Shown: positions 11,051 through 20,509 of the stretch, in pieces
Numbering within the stretch: position 1 is the stretch's first letter
Layout of the letters: each line of letters begins with the position of its first letter
NCBI GenBank assembly: GCA_902776835.1
Contig: CACYRK010000012.1
Span: 16,010 to 80,009 of the forward strand
Length of the DNA: 64,000 nucleotides
DNA from: an uncultured Bacteroidales bacterium
Lineage (GTDB): Bacteria; Bacteroidota; Bacteroidia; Bacteroidales; Muribaculaceae
Reading direction: 5' to 3'
Translations under genes and position numbers: made by a program
Notes under the pieces: model-generated
Told to the model about the DNA's origin: nothing
The model's database searches: none
What the model saw: the letters and a program-made list of their open reading frames with translations, nothing else

Positions 11051-12397
11051 TTATTTTTTGCCGTAGTCGGGGTCGATTTTGCGGTCGACGAAGTAGGTCA
11101 CCAGCAGCGTCGCCACGCAGCAAGCCATCACCATCCAGAAGAAGTTGACATATCCGATGGCCTCCTGAATGTAGCCAGCCACAAAGCCCGGCAGCATCAT
11201 GCTCAGCGCCATGAAGGCCGTGCAGATGGCGTAGTGCGACGTCTTGAACTCGCCCTCGCTGAAGTACATCATATATAGCATGTACGCGGTGAAACCGAAG
11301 CCGTAGCCAAACTGCTCGATGGCCACCGCGATAGAGATGATCCACACGTTGGAAGGCTGCACGATAGCCAGGTAGACAAACGTGAGGCACGGCAGCGTCA
11401 TGCATGCCGCCATCACCCACAGCGACGCTTTCAGTCCCACGCGCGAGGCGTAGATGCCGCCCAGGATGCCGCCCACGGTCAGCGCCAGCACACCGAAGGT
11501 GCCGTAAACCAAGCCCACCGTGTCGGTGTCAAGCCCCAGGCCGCCCTCGGTCACGGGATGCACGAGGAAAGGCATGCACAACTTGATCAGGAAGCCCTCG
11601 GGCAAGCGATACAGCAGCATGAAGGCTATGGCAAGCAGCACGCCAGGCTTCTTGACGAAGGTGACAAACGACGAGATGAACTCCTTGGCACCGGTGCTCA
11701 GCGTCACCTTCTCGCCCTCGATGCGCGGCTTGTCGGAGTCGGGACGCGGCAGCAGGAAGGTGTGATAGAGCGTAATCACGAAGAATATCGCGGCACTGGC
11801 TCCCAGGGTGAGTTGCCAAGCCAGGGGGATGTCGCCCGTCTGCTTCTCGAGCAAGCCAGCAATGAGCACGAGCACACCCTGCCCGAAGATCGACGCCACA
11901 CGGTAAAACACGCTGCGGATGCCGATGAATGCCGCCTGGCTCTTGGTGCTATGGGCGAGCATATAATAGCCGTCGGCGGCGATGTCGTGCGTGGCGCTGG
12001 CAAAAGCAGCGATGATAAACAGCACAAGCGTGACGGTGAATATGCTGATGGACGTCTGCCCACCGGCGATGGTGTCGGGCGCGGGATGCGGCAACGTGAG
12101 TGTGAGCAAGATCATCATGGCTGTCATGAGAATCTGCATGGCCACAATCCACCAGCGCTTGGTCTTAACCACGTCGACGATGGGGCTCCACAATCCCTTG
12201 AGAAACCACGGGAAATAGAGCAATGTTGTGAAAAACGACATGTCGCCGTTCGGCACACCCATCTTGGTGAACATCATCACCGAGATGTTGTTGACAACAA
12301 AATAAGGCACACCCTCGGCAAAATAGAGCGTGGGCACCCACCACCACGGGTTGCGCGTGGCGGCGGTGGGTGCGGTTGTTGAATTTGTCTTATCCAT
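11051..12397 (-). CDS. ampG: MFS permease of the AmpG (muropeptide) type
   Basis: 448 residues with about twelve hydrophobic helices. AmpG-like features are the N-terminal WWWVPTLYFAEGVPYFVVN segment, SPIVDVVKTKRWW after helix 2 and ASATHDIAADGYYM in helix 4. AmpG carries anhydro-muropeptides or GlcNAc-anhMurNAc across the inner membrane. It lies 11 bases downstream of a SpoIID-type gene and upstream of namZ, in a run of peptidoglycan genes, which supports a cell-wall fragment as substrate. The exact substrate in Bacteroidales is not proven by sequence. Confidence 0.82.
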   Translation of the reverse strand: MDKTNSTTAPTAATRNPWWWVPTLYFAEGVPYFVVNNISVMMFTKMGVPNGDMSFFTTLLYFPWFLKGLWSPIVDVVKTKRWWIVAMQILMTAMMILLTLTLPHPAPDTIAGGQTSISIFTVTLVLFIIAAFASATHDIAADGYYMLAHSTKSQAAFIGIRSVFYRVASIFGQGVLVLIAGLLEKQTGDIPLAWQLTLGASAAIFFVITLYHTFLLPRPDSDKPRIEGEKVTLSTGAKEFISSFVTFVKKPGVLLAIAFMLLYRLPEGFLIKLCMPFLVHPVTEGGLGLDTDTVGLVYGTFGVLALTVGGILGGIYASRVGLKASLWVMAACMTLPCLTFVYLAIVQPSNVWIISIAVAIEQFGYGFGFTAYMLYMMYFSEGEFKTSHYAICTAFMALSMMLPGFVAGYIQEAIGYVNFFWMVMACCVATLLVTYFVDRKIDPDYGKK

Positions 12398-12407
12398 AGT
12401 AGTGAAA

Positions 12408-13748
12408 TTAATATTGCTTGGTTATATTGGCGTCCACGAAGTAGTGGAGCAGGATTTGGTCATATTTATAGCCCTTGGCGCCCATCACGGCAGCACCGAT
12501 TTGGCACAGGCCCACGCCGTGGCCCCATCCGGCGCCGCGCAGCACGAAGCGTGCCGGGTAGCCGTCGCCGTCGATGTCGTGGCGCTCGACGATAAATGCC
12601 GAACTGTAGAGGGCGCTCTCACTGAGCGCGTAGCGGATGGCGAGTTCCTTGCCGATGGTCTTGGTGAGTTTCTCGCCCACAATCTTCATCTTGTACAGGC
12701 GGCCGCTGGTGCCACGCGCCACGGGCTGCAGGTCGCGAATGCGGCCATAGTCGTCGCCGGTGCGCTTGGCGATGAGGGCCGAGAGTTGTTCCTGTGTGTA
12801 TTCCACCTTCCAGCGGTAGAAGTCGGTGGTCTCCTGGTCGTAGTCGTTAAGCACCTGGCTCAAGATTTCGGGGTCGTGAGTGTTGCAGAAGGCCTTGGGC
12901 GACGAGAGAATCCACTCGGCAGCGTCGGCCTCGCGTGTAAGGTTGGGGAAATTCTCCTCGTCCTCGCCGTCGCGGCGCGCGGCAAGGTAGTGGTAATGAG
13001 TAGGTTGCCAGCAGTTCTCAAACTCCTCAAGCACGCCACCGCACGACTTTGAGAAGCGCGCATCGCACAGTTCGCCGTCGTACATCAGCACCTGGCCCCA
13101 GGTCGCCTGGATGGCGCGCCGCACCACGTCGGTGCTGGCCCGCGTGATGCCCTGATAGCGCTGGCAGTGGTCGTCGGCACACACGTCGAAGTTAACATGG
13201 TCGTCGCGGTCCCACCAGCGAATCACCTCGTCGCCGTCGCCACCCAGCGTGGGTTGCGCGGTGCTCATCACATCGTCGTCGTGATGGGTTTCAGCGGTGT
13301 GGTCGTGCTTGATTTGTGCCAGCAGCCAACTGCGCGAAATCACCGCATGGGCCTTGAGCAACTCGACCGACGCCGTGGCGCTCATCTCGCTGGAGATGAC
13401 GCTGAGCAGGTATTCCTCGACGCTCACGATGTTGATGGCGGTGAGTTTGCCACCCTCGACAATCAGTTTCAGCGACCCTTTAAACGTCTGGTCTTCCTGG
13501 CGACGCCAGTGGAAACTCACGCCGATGGTGACGTTGCACAGCGTGAACGACGACTTGGCGGGGTCGATGGGGTCAAACGTCAGTTCATCGAGGCGGTTGC
13601 CGCACCAGTCAATCTTTCCATCGACCACGGTGGCCGTTTGCCTTCCGCTCACGTATTGTCCGAAAACGCGATACTCATCGTTGAAAATAAACTCTATCGA
13701 GGGCTCATTCATGATGCCTACCCTCACTTGTGGAACTCTTGCGCTCAT
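12408..13748 (-). CDS. SpoIID/LytB domain protein
   Basis: 446 residues without an evident signal peptide at the chosen ATG (13748). The SpoIID domain is recognised by VEEYLLSVISSEMSATASVELLKAHAVISRSW near residues 105-140 and the C-terminal GAGWGHGVGLCQIGA near 405-420. SpoIID enzymes are lytic transglycosylases acting on denuded glycan strands; the Glu in ISSEM is the expected catalytic residue. A middle insertion with CADDHCQRYQG, then GVLEEF, is typical of the Bacteroidales form. Placed 10 bases before ampG, it could produce anhydro-MurNAc products for that permease; the absent signal peptide leaves its compartment open. Confidence 0.82.
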   Translation of the reverse strand: MSARVPQVRVGIMNEPSIEFIFNDEYRVFGQYVSGRQTATVVDGKIDWCGNRLDELTFDPIDPAKSSFTLCNVTIGVSFHWRRQEDQTFKGSLKLIVEGGKLTAINIVSVEEYLLSVISSEMSATASVELLKAHAVISRSWLLAQIKHDHTAETHHDDDVMSTAQPTLGGDGDEVIRWWDRDDHVNFDVCADDHCQRYQGITRASTDVVRRAIQATWGQVLMYDGELCDARFSKSCGGVLEEFENCWQPTHYHYLAARRDGEDEENFPNLTREADAAEWILSSPKAFCNTHDPEILSQVLNDYDQETTDFYRWKVEYTQEQLSALIAKRTGDDYGRIRDLQPVARGTSGRLYKMKIVGEKLTKTIGKELAIRYALSESALYSSAFIVERHDIDGDGYPARFVLRGAGWGHGVGLCQIGAAVMGAKGYKYDQILLHYFVDANITKQY

Positions 13749-13759
13749 GATATTATATT

Positions 13760-14731
13760 CTAAAGTGGTAATGTTTTTTCAGTGGTTAAGAAATGGTCGA
13801 TTATGGCCACTGCGGTGGCATTGTCGATGCACACCTCGTTGTAGATGTCGCTCACTTGCTGTGCCGTGAGCGTGTCGTAGTCGTCCTGCACGGGCAAAGC
13901 CCATAGTCCGCCCATCTCGACCGAGGCGGGGCTTACGAGTAGTTTGCCTCGCCCTGTGCCGAAGCATGCCGGGCGGTGCTTGGCGCGCGGCACAAGCAGC
14001 AGGTGATAGTCGTCGCCGTCGACCCAGCACAGCAGGTTCAGGCTCGGCTCGCGGCCGTGCTCGTTGACGCCGAGCATGGCTATGTAGAGGCGCGCAAAGT
14101 AGATTGCGGCCTGCGGCTCATTGTTAGTGTGGATGTAAAAGAGCAGGCGGCCCTGGCAGCGCGTGCAGCCCACGAATCCCGTTCTGTTGCCCTCGAGATG
14201 CGTCTCGTAAGGCCACATAACGGGGTCGCTGACCTCGTCGCACAAGGGCATAAGCCCCTTTATTCCGGCCTGGAAATGGAAGTGGTGTGGCGCGCTGGCG
14301 CCGCAGTCGGCACCATTGTAGAACACCACATATTGCGGCAAGGCGCGCGCCAGGGCGAGCATGTCGGCAATGCGTGTGGGCGAGGCCAGCGACTGCGCCA
14401 CATGGTCGAGCGACGCGATGGTGAGATGCCGCGGAAAGATGGGGTAAGGATTCACCTGAATCTTGTAGCGGTCGGCCCACACGATGGCCTCCTGCTCGGC
14501 AGGCTGTCCGTCGCGGCACAGGAAACACGGCTGCGACGTGTCGTCGAGGCGTGCCGCCGCCGAGCGACGCCGCTCGGGGTTGTGCTGAAGCACGATGAGC
14601 GCGTCATCGAGTTCGAGCGTGCGCAAGCAGGCACCGTCGAGCGCGGCATAGTTGTCGCGAACGGTGTCCCAGTCACGCAGTTGTCGCTCAAACAACTCGT
14701 CGACGCGCCCACTGTAGTCTTCAGCAGTCAT
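13760..14731 (-). CDS. DUF4922 domain protein, HIT/GalT-like fold
   Basis: 323 residues, no signal peptide, so cytoplasmic. The HHFHFQAG motif near residue 185 and YPIFPRHLTIAS near 120 resemble the nucleotidyl-transferase/HIT superfamily (the GDP-L-galactose phosphorylase branch); PCFLCRDGQ and VGCTRCQG supply two CxxC pairs that may bind zinc. Bacteroidales members are called DUF4922 and lack an assigned reaction. It follows the glycosyltransferase gene by 3 bases and precedes the SpoIID gene, so a role in sugar-nucleotide metabolism linked to envelope glycans is possible but unproven. Confidence 0.7.
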   Translation of the reverse strand: MTAEDYSGRVDELFERQLRDWDTVRDNYAALDGACLRTLELDDALIVLQHNPERRRSAAARLDDTSQPCFLCRDGQPAEQEAIVWADRYKIQVNPYPIFPRHLTIASLDHVAQSLASPTRIADMLALARALPQYVVFYNGADCGASAPHHFHFQAGIKGLMPLCDEVSDPVMWPYETHLEGNRTGFVGCTRCQGRLLFYIHTNNEPQAAIYFARLYIAMLGVNEHGREPSLNLLCWVDGDDYHLLLVPRAKHRPACFGTGRGKLLVSPASVEMGGLWALPVQDDYDTLTAQQVSDIYNEVCIDNATAVAIIDHFLTTEKTLPL

Positions 14732-14734
14732 GCA

Positions 14735-16234
14735 TTAGCAGCATTTACAGCATTTCTTGTTCATGGCCACTCGCGCCTGAAGTTCCCAGGTGCGGATGCG
14801 GTCCTTGTACAAGTTGTTACGGTTCATCTTCTCAACGTCGAGGCTGGCATCGCTGTTGTCGTCCCAACGGCGGCACAGATACACGGGCACGTAGACGCGG
14901 CCAATCTGATAGTTGCGCGAGATGTTCAAGCCCAGGGCGTAGTCCTCGCCGTAACTGGTGTTGGGAATCTTCACGGCGCGCAGCACCGGGGTGTAGAATG
15001 CGCGCGGTGCGCCCAGACCGTTGATGCGCAGGGCGTTGTTGCGGCCGTTCTCGGGAGTCCACTCCTTATGGTCGATGATGCCGGGAGGAATGGGGTTGCA
15101 GTTGATGTCGGTCATCTGGTAGGTGCCCACCACCATTGCCACATTCTGCTCGTAGAAGGCGTTGACCATGGTCTGCAGCGTGTTCTCGTCCTTGTACATG
15201 TCGTCGCTGTCGAGTTGAACGATAAACTTACCAGCCTTCTCGTGGTGTGCGGCAAGGTTCCAATAGCCGCCGATGCCCATGTCGTAGTAGTCGGCGATAA
15301 TGTGAATCAGGCGCGGGTCGTCGTACTCGGCGATTGCCTCGCGGGTGCCGTCGGTCGAGAAGTTGTCGACCACCATGAGGTTAAACTTGAAGTCGGTCTT
15401 TTGGCACAGCACGCTGTCGATGGCGTCGCGGATGGTGCGTATGCGGTTGCGCACGGGAATCATCACCGTGGCCTCTACCTCAAAGTCGCCCTGGTTAAAC
15501 TCGATGTGCTTGAAGTTGGGCACTTCCTTGCCGTCGACCACCTTGGTGGGAGCCAGGTAACCGCCTATCTCCTTCAGATGCTCGGTGCAGGCGGCCTCCA
15601 TCTCGATTTGGCGTCCGCGGTTGCGCGGGTCGACGTAGTCGAAGTTTTTCTCACCGCTCTTGCGCGTGTCGAGTTCGACGTCGCTATAGAGAAACTCGTT
15701 GATGTGCGTGATAGCGCAGTTTTGGCTGAGTTTCAGGCGCAGGTCGTAGAGTCCGGCGTGCTCATAGTCGGCCTTCATGGCCTCGGCGGCTTTCTTGAAG
15801 CAGCAGCCGCAGAACAGGAGCACCGAACCGAAGTCGAAGTCGTCGCGCAGCGAGCCATATTGGTAGTCGATGACCGGGGCCTTGACGGCGCCATTCTCGG
15901 TGACGTTGTAGTGGTCGGCATAGAGCATTCCGCTCTGGCTGTCGTCGGCCAGTTTGACAAAGCGCTCGATGGCAAAGGGCGCAAACTTGAGCGTGGTGTG
16001 CTTGGTGTAAAGCATCACATAGTCGGCGTCGGCGTGCTCGGCAATGGCGCGCATGGTGGCCGATGATGTGAGGCCCTTGATTTTAATCACCTCGCAGCCG
16101 TCGACTGCATCGGCAGCGTCGCCGTCGGCCAGCAGATAGATTTTGTTCACTAACTCGTCGGCCTTGAGGTTGGCGACAGTTTGTGCCACCTGCTCAGGCG
16201 AAGCAAAAGGAATAAAGCAATTAATTCTTCCCAT
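14735..16234 (-). CDS. Glycosyltransferase family 2 protein with a Cys-rich C-terminus
   Basis: 499 residues, soluble. The C-terminal half (about 240-470) is a clear GT2 domain: TVMIPVRNRIRTIRDAIDS, NLMVVDNFSTDGT, and the DxD-type metal motif in QLDSDDMY. The N-terminal half (1-230) looks like a second, degenerate GT-A domain (KIYLLADGDAAD, YVMLYTKHTTL). The protein ends in NKKCCKCC, an unusual cluster that may bind metal. It is coupled to the DUF4922 gene (3-base gap). Acceptor and donor sugars are not predictable. Confidence 0.8.
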   Translation of the reverse strand: MGRINCFIPFASPEQVAQTVANLKADELVNKIYLLADGDAADAVDGCEVIKIKGLTSSATMRAIAEHADADYVMLYTKHTTLKFAPFAIERFVKLADDSQSGMLYADHYNVTENGAVKAPVIDYQYGSLRDDFDFGSVLLFCGCCFKKAAEAMKADYEHAGLYDLRLKLSQNCAITHINEFLYSDVELDTRKSGEKNFDYVDPRNRGRQIEMEAACTEHLKEIGGYLAPTKVVDGKEVPNFKHIEFNQGDFEVEATVMIPVRNRIRTIRDAIDSVLCQKTDFKFNLMVVDNFSTDGTREAIAEYDDPRLIHIIADYYDMGIGGYWNLAAHHEKAGKFIVQLDSDDMYKDENTLQTMVNAFYEQNVAMVVGTYQMTDINCNPIPPGIIDHKEWTPENGRNNALRINGLGAPRAFYTPVLRAVKIPNTSYGEDYALGLNISRNYQIGRVYVPVYLCRRWDDNSDASLDVEKMNRNNLYKDRIRTWELQARVAMNKKCCKCC

Positions 16235-16272
16235 TTTGTAACTTATTGAATGATTGATAATTATTTTCAGTA

Positions 16273-19200
16273 TTATTGAACCGCATACTCTTGCTCGAAG
16301 AAGTTGAGCACTTCTTGCATCATGGTATTGCGCTGGTCGGCCTTGTCGAAGACCTCAAATGGCACGCCGGTGACCACCGTGCGGTAACCATTGCGGTCGC
16401 TGACGATGCCAGCCGGGATGTTGTTCTCGGTGTAGCGCAAGAATGTAGCGCCATTGTCGTCGCTGGCCTTAACGGCATCGGGCGACTCCACGGCGTAGAG
16501 TTTGCCGTTGAGTTTGTTGCAGAACGTCCAGTGGTGGTCGTCGCCAAGTTCCTGATGGATGGTGGGCACGGTATACACCTGTCCGAGCAACGTGGCCTGG
16601 CAGTCAACCCATTGGAATCCCAGCACGTCGCGTGCAAAATTGACTTCGGCCTGTGCCGGATTGCGCTTGTCCCAGATGTCGGAGCCCACATATGCTCCGG
16701 TGACCAGCACGCTGCCCCCCTGCTGGGTAAACTGCGTGACGGCAGCCATCAGCGCGGGAGTGAAGGCTTTGTAGCGCGACGGCACGGCACCGCGGCCCAC
16801 CGGGGTCTCCTTCTGCTTGCCCAAGATGAGGTCGAGCATGCGGTAGCCGTTGAGCATCCACGGCTCGCTCTCCACAGCCTTGACGCTCGCGCTGATAAAG
16901 GAGTAACCGGCGTTCATTATCGCCTGGCCATGGATGGCGGGGTAATCAAAGGTGTTTCCGGCAATCACCTCGGTCTCATGGTTGCTGCGGCATGCGCCGA
17001 AGCCCGGGGCGTCGTCATCGCGCCAGTCGAGATTGCGGCGGAACTCATGCTGCGAGCCCAGGTAGTTGATTTGCTGGATATAAGGCACGCCATGGTCCTT
17101 CTCGTCGTAGAAGCCCGCCAGCGAGTCACCCTCGACCCAGTCGGGGGCGCTGATGCGCGTGAAAGCGTTCACCACCATCACCGTGCCGCGGCTGTCGGGC
17201 GCGATGCCCAGCGAGAGCGACTCGCTCGGGAAACTGCGGCCGCCGTCGTTCATGGCGATGATGCGATAAGAGTGCACTTTATTGTCGGCTACGCTGACCA
17301 CATGCTGCGGGTCCTCAACAACGGCAATCTGGCGGAAGCCGCCGTCGAGGCCCACACGCTCCTCCACGATGTACTTTGTGGGGTCGGCATTGTCGCTCAG
17401 GTCGTCGTGAGTGGGCTTCCAGGTGAGCAGGAAACTGCCGGGTGTGGATGCCTGCGAAATAGCGAAGGAGTTGATGGGCAATGGCTGCACCACATAGTCG
17501 CGGTGGTCGCGGGTGGCGATAAACTTCAGCATGCCCTTGTAGATTGCGCGGCTCACGTCGAAGCGGAATTGTGGATCGAGGCCGTATTTCATGTCGGCAT
17601 AGTTCTGGTGCGACAGCAACTCCATCAACAGAGCGGGCACCTCGGGCACGCGGGCCTCGTAGTACTGCTTGTCCCACATGCCGCGGCGAGTCCAGTTTGG
17701 CTCATACTTGGCGCGGATGTCATTCACCACGCTGGTCGATACCATGTTGGCAAACTGGCGCGAGAGTTCGCGCGGTGTGCCGTCCTCGTATTTGCCATAT
17801 TTCTTGCCGTTCTTGGTGGTGCAATAGATGAGCAGGGTGCCGATGATGTCGTCGTTGGGCGTCGTGCCGGCATCGGTGTGCAGGCAGAACGACACGTCGA
17901 CCGGCACATTCAGGCCCTGCTGCTTCGGCAGCACCTGGCTGCCGCCGGCCAGATAGTTCACCCACAGGCCACGGCAGCGATAGTCGTCGGTATAGTCGTT
18001 GATGCCGTTGCTGGGCGAATACACGGTCTGGGGGAAACCCGACCATTGCAGGAAATAGCGTGCGCCGATGTGGAACCAGGGATGGGCGCCGCTCGACACG
18101 TATTTGTAGTTGATGCCCTCGCGGCCCAGGAAGGCCTCGTTGTCCTGCTCGGCGGCAAGACGGCGGTTCTCGTCGGTGGGTAGGGCCACACGACGCACGA
18201 TGTTGCCCGTGCCGCCACCCACCTTTATTGCATCGGCGGTGACGATGCCGTTCTTGTTGTCGCTGTAGTTGGTAAGTGTCACCACGTCCTTGTTAAGGCC
18301 CTGGGCGAGTTCGAAGTTGCCGATGTACACCCACACGCCGCCGCCCATGGTCTGGTCGACGCGGAACTGCTTGGTTCCGTTGAGCGACTTGACGGTGTAC
18401 ACAGCATCCTTGACGCTGCCCTTCACGGTCTTGTAACTCACATACAGAGCGTAGTTGCCGGCCTCGGGCATATCCACATCCCACGTGGCCACCGCGAGGT
18501 TTTTCTTCTCCTTGGTGGCGGCCACCTGGCGGAAGGTGCCTTCGGTGAACGGATTCTCGAAGTCTTTGTAGGTCTCACGGGCGTAGGCAAAGCCGCCGTC
18601 GCCCGCCGTCCAGGCGTTCTTGCCGTTGGTCTCGTGGTAGCCTGCCTGTGCCAACTGGCCGTCGTTGTCGACCACGACGCCAAAGTTATGGGTGTCGCGC
18701 TCGCGGGCATCCCACACATATGCTCCGGCATTTTCAAGCATGGGCATGATGAACGGAATCATGTAACTGTGGGTGTACATGTCCTCCACCGTCTGGAACA
18801 TGCGTGCTCGCTGCCACTCCCATCGGTTGAGTTTTGGCTCGAAATACCATCCGTGGCTGGGCCACACGGCGATGATGTTGCCGTCGAGGCCTCGGCGGTA
18901 GCGGCGATTGGGGTCCATCTCGGTGACGAAGGGGTCGTGGCGACGCTTGTAATCCTTGTCGAAGTCGGCAAAGTACAGGTCCACGTCATCGCCCTCGATG
19001 GTGAGTTTCACGTTGCTGGTGAGGTAAGGGGCGCCGACGGCCTGCCGCACCTGCGCCTTCAGCGCCTCGAGCGACTCGCGCGTGAAGGGCACATCGCCGA
19101 AGTTCTCACTCAGGTCGACCACGATAGTTCCGTTGTCGACGGTTACGCTGCGTGTTTGCAGGTTACCAATTCCCATGTGGCTCGGCAGCATGGCCTGCAC

Positions 19201-19311
19201 GGCTTGCTGCACATTGTCGACCTGCTGCTGCGTGAGTTGCTGCGCGTTTGCGGCTGCTGCAATCGCGATAGTTGCGGCGACCGAAAGAACCTTGAAAAAG
19301 TGTGTTTTCAT
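16273..19311 (-). CDS. Large secreted amidase_3-type protein with golvesin-like domain
   Basis: 1012 residues, signal peptide about 1-23. After an N-terminal region of about 110 residues, an N-acetylmuramoyl-L-alanine amidase (Zn) domain is split by an insert: first His in PSHGWYF near 150, a second His in FCLHTDAGT near 475 and a Glu in ALLMELLSHQN near 560. The insert (about 215-375) reads as a golvesin/xanthan-lyase type beta-sandwich (TWDVDMPEAGNYALYVSY, GGGVWVYIGNFEL). A fibronectin-III-like stretch follows at about 610-700, then a C-terminal domain. Bacteroidales homologues are often labelled xanthan lyase. It opens the long peptidoglycan gene run (38-base gap to the glycosyltransferase). 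Cell-wall amidase is the best call; catalysis is inferred from the motifs. Confidence 0.75.
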   Translation of the reverse strand: MKTHFFKVLSVAATIAIAAAANAQQLTQQQVDNVQQAVQAMLPSHMGIGNLQTRSVTVDNGTIVVDLSENFGDVPFTRESLEALKAQVRQAVGAPYLTSNVKLTIEGDDVDLYFADFDKDYKRRHDPFVTEMDPNRRYRRGLDGNIIAVWPSHGWYFEPKLNRWEWQRARMFQTVEDMYTHSYMIPFIMPMLENAGAYVWDARERDTHNFGVVVDNDGQLAQAGYHETNGKNAWTAGDGGFAYARETYKDFENPFTEGTFRQVAATKEKKNLAVATWDVDMPEAGNYALYVSYKTVKGSVKDAVYTVKSLNGTKQFRVDQTMGGGVWVYIGNFELAQGLNKDVVTLTNYSDNKNGIVTADAIKVGGGTGNIVRRVALPTDENRRLAAEQDNEAFLGREGINYKYVSSGAHPWFHIGARYFLQWSGFPQTVYSPSNGINDYTDDYRCRGLWVNYLAGGSQVLPKQQGLNVPVDVSFCLHTDAGTTPNDDIIGTLLIYCTTKNGKKYGKYEDGTPRELSRQFANMVSTSVVNDIRAKYEPNWTRRGMWDKQYYEARVPEVPALLMELLSHQNYADMKYGLDPQFRFDVSRAIYKGMLKFIATRDHRDYVVQPLPINSFAISQASTPGSFLLTWKPTHDDLSDNADPTKYIVEERVGLDGGFRQIAVVEDPQHVVSVADNKVHSYRIIAMNDGGRSFPSESLSLGIAPDSRGTVMVVNAFTRISAPDWVEGDSLAGFYDEKDHGVPYIQQINYLGSQHEFRRNLDWRDDDAPGFGACRSNHETEVIAGNTFDYPAIHGQAIMNAGYSFISASVKAVESEPWMLNGYRMLDLILGKQKETPVGRGAVPSRYKAFTPALMAAVTQFTQQGGSVLVTGAYVGSDIWDKRNPAQAEVNFARDVLGFQWVDCQATLLGQVYTVPTIHQELGDDHHWTFCNKLNGKLYAVESPDAVKASDDNGATFLRYTENNIPAGIVSDRNGYRTVVTGVPFEVFDKADQRNTMMQEVLNFFEQEYAVQ

Positions 19312-19614
19312 ATTCTAAACGACAAATTTGACACAAAATATCTTAACAACCGTTTATTATTGTTTAAGCGGTAAGTTTTCAATCACAAAAATACCACAAA
19401 CATTTAATATGCCGCACTAAGTGAGGGGAAAAATGCCGAATATAAAGATTATTTAATATTTAACCACAACTTTTTAGGAATTACCCACCCCGCCCTACTT
19501 CACACGCAACTCAAAAGCCTCAGGAAAAACAAACCCAATGGGCATAACAAAGGGTGTGACAAAATTCATTGCCACACCCTTCCCCTTGGTTAACACTATA
19601 AATGTATGTGCGTG
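19312..19614. other. Gene-free spacer between the fructan PUL and the peptidoglycan run
   Basis: AT-rich, 303 bases. Towards the amidase gene it holds a minus-strand -7-like box TATTTTTG (19386-19393), about 75 bases before the ATG at 19311, but without a good TTTG at the expected distance, so only a weak promoter candidate. Towards the fructokinase gene it holds the hairpin terminator at 19550-19581. Nothing else is recognised. Confidence 0.5.
19550..19581. terminator. Terminator of the fructan PUL operon
   Basis: A 9-bp stem AAGGGTGTG (19550-19558) with its complement (19573-19581) and a 14-base loop, 33 bases past the fructokinase stop. The core GGGTGTG is shared with the ends of the palindromic repeat at 438-639. 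Confidence 0.7.
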
Positions 19615-20502
19615 TTATTTATTTAGTAATGATGCAGGTATCGTGGGCATAGCGCCATTCTGTGTACACACATAAGCACTTACTTCAACGGCCAACTTAT
19701 GAGCCTCGACAACCGACATGCCGTTGAGCATCGCAGCGCAGAACGAACCGGTGAACGAATCGCCAGCGCCGACGGTGTCGGCAACCTCGACCTTGGGAGT
19801 CTCCAGGAACGACATCTGGCCGTGCTTGAACACGTACGAGCCATTGGTGCCGCAAGTGAGCACGAGCATGTCCAGGTCATACTTGCCCAGGATGAGCCAG
19901 CACTTGTTCTCGATGTCCAGACCGGGATATCCAAACATGCGGCCGATAATCACCAACTCCTCGTCGTTGATTTTCAGCACGTTGCAGCGACGCAACGACT
20001 CTTGGATAATCTCTTTGCTATAGAAATTCTGACGCAAGTTGATGTCGAAAATCTTCATACAGTCGGCCGGCGTAGCGTCGAGAAAACGCTGAATGTTCTC
20101 GCGCGACACCACATTTCGCTGGGCCAGCGAGCCGTAGCACACGGCGCGGCACGACTTTGCAATCTCTTCGATCTCGGGAGTGAACGGGATGTTGTCCCAT
20201 GCCACGTTCTCCTTGATGTCATAGATGGGTATGCCGCCCTCGGCCAGGGTCACCTGCACGGTGCCGGTGGGATAAGGCACGCGGGGCATCAAGTACTTGA
20301 GTTGGTGCTCATCGAGAGCCTCAATGGTTTCTTCGGCAAGGTTGTCGTTACCAAGAGCACTAATTGCAATTGTGTTGTCCTTGCCAAGGAATTGTCCAGC
20401 ATGATAGGCGAAATTGGCGGGTGCGCCACCCAGTTTCTTTCCGTCGGGAAGCACGTCCCACAAGGCCTCACCGAGACCCACTACATAACGTTTTTCAGCC
20501 AT
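19615..20502 (-). CDS. PfkB-family carbohydrate kinase, probable fructokinase
   Basis: 295 residues, cytoplasmic, usual family length. N-terminal GEALWDVLPDGKKLGGAPANFAYHA binds the sugar; the C-terminal VADTVGAGDSFTGSF carries the anion hole and catalytic Asp. PfkB fructokinases make fructose-6-phosphate from fructose and ATP. It is the last gene of the fructan PUL, 7 bases after the transporter gene, as in the Bacteroides thetaiotaomicron levan locus (BT1757). Specificity for fructose is inferred from this context. Confidence 0.9.
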   Translation of the reverse strand: MAEKRYVVGLGEALWDVLPDGKKLGGAPANFAYHAGQFLGKDNTIAISALGNDNLAEETIEALDEHQLKYLMPRVPYPTGTVQVTLAEGGIPIYDIKENVAWDNIPFTPEIEEIAKSCRAVCYGSLAQRNVVSRENIQRFLDATPADCMKIFDINLRQNFYSKEIIQESLRRCNVLKINDEELVIIGRMFGYPGLDIENKCWLILGKYDLDMLVLTCGTNGSYVFKHGQMSFLETPKVEVADTVGAGDSFTGSFCAAMLNGMSVVEAHKLAVEVSAYVCTQNGAMPTIPASLLNK

Positions 20503-20509
20503 AATTGTA

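Noticed and set aside
13976..16066. 696-residue open frame on the plus strand
   Set aside because: It spans antisense to two real genes (DUF4922 and glycosyltransferase), a shadow of codon bias.
16276..18183. 635-residue open frame on the plus strand
   Set aside because: Antisense shadow of the golvesin-domain amidase; low-complexity His/Val/Ala composition and no domain.
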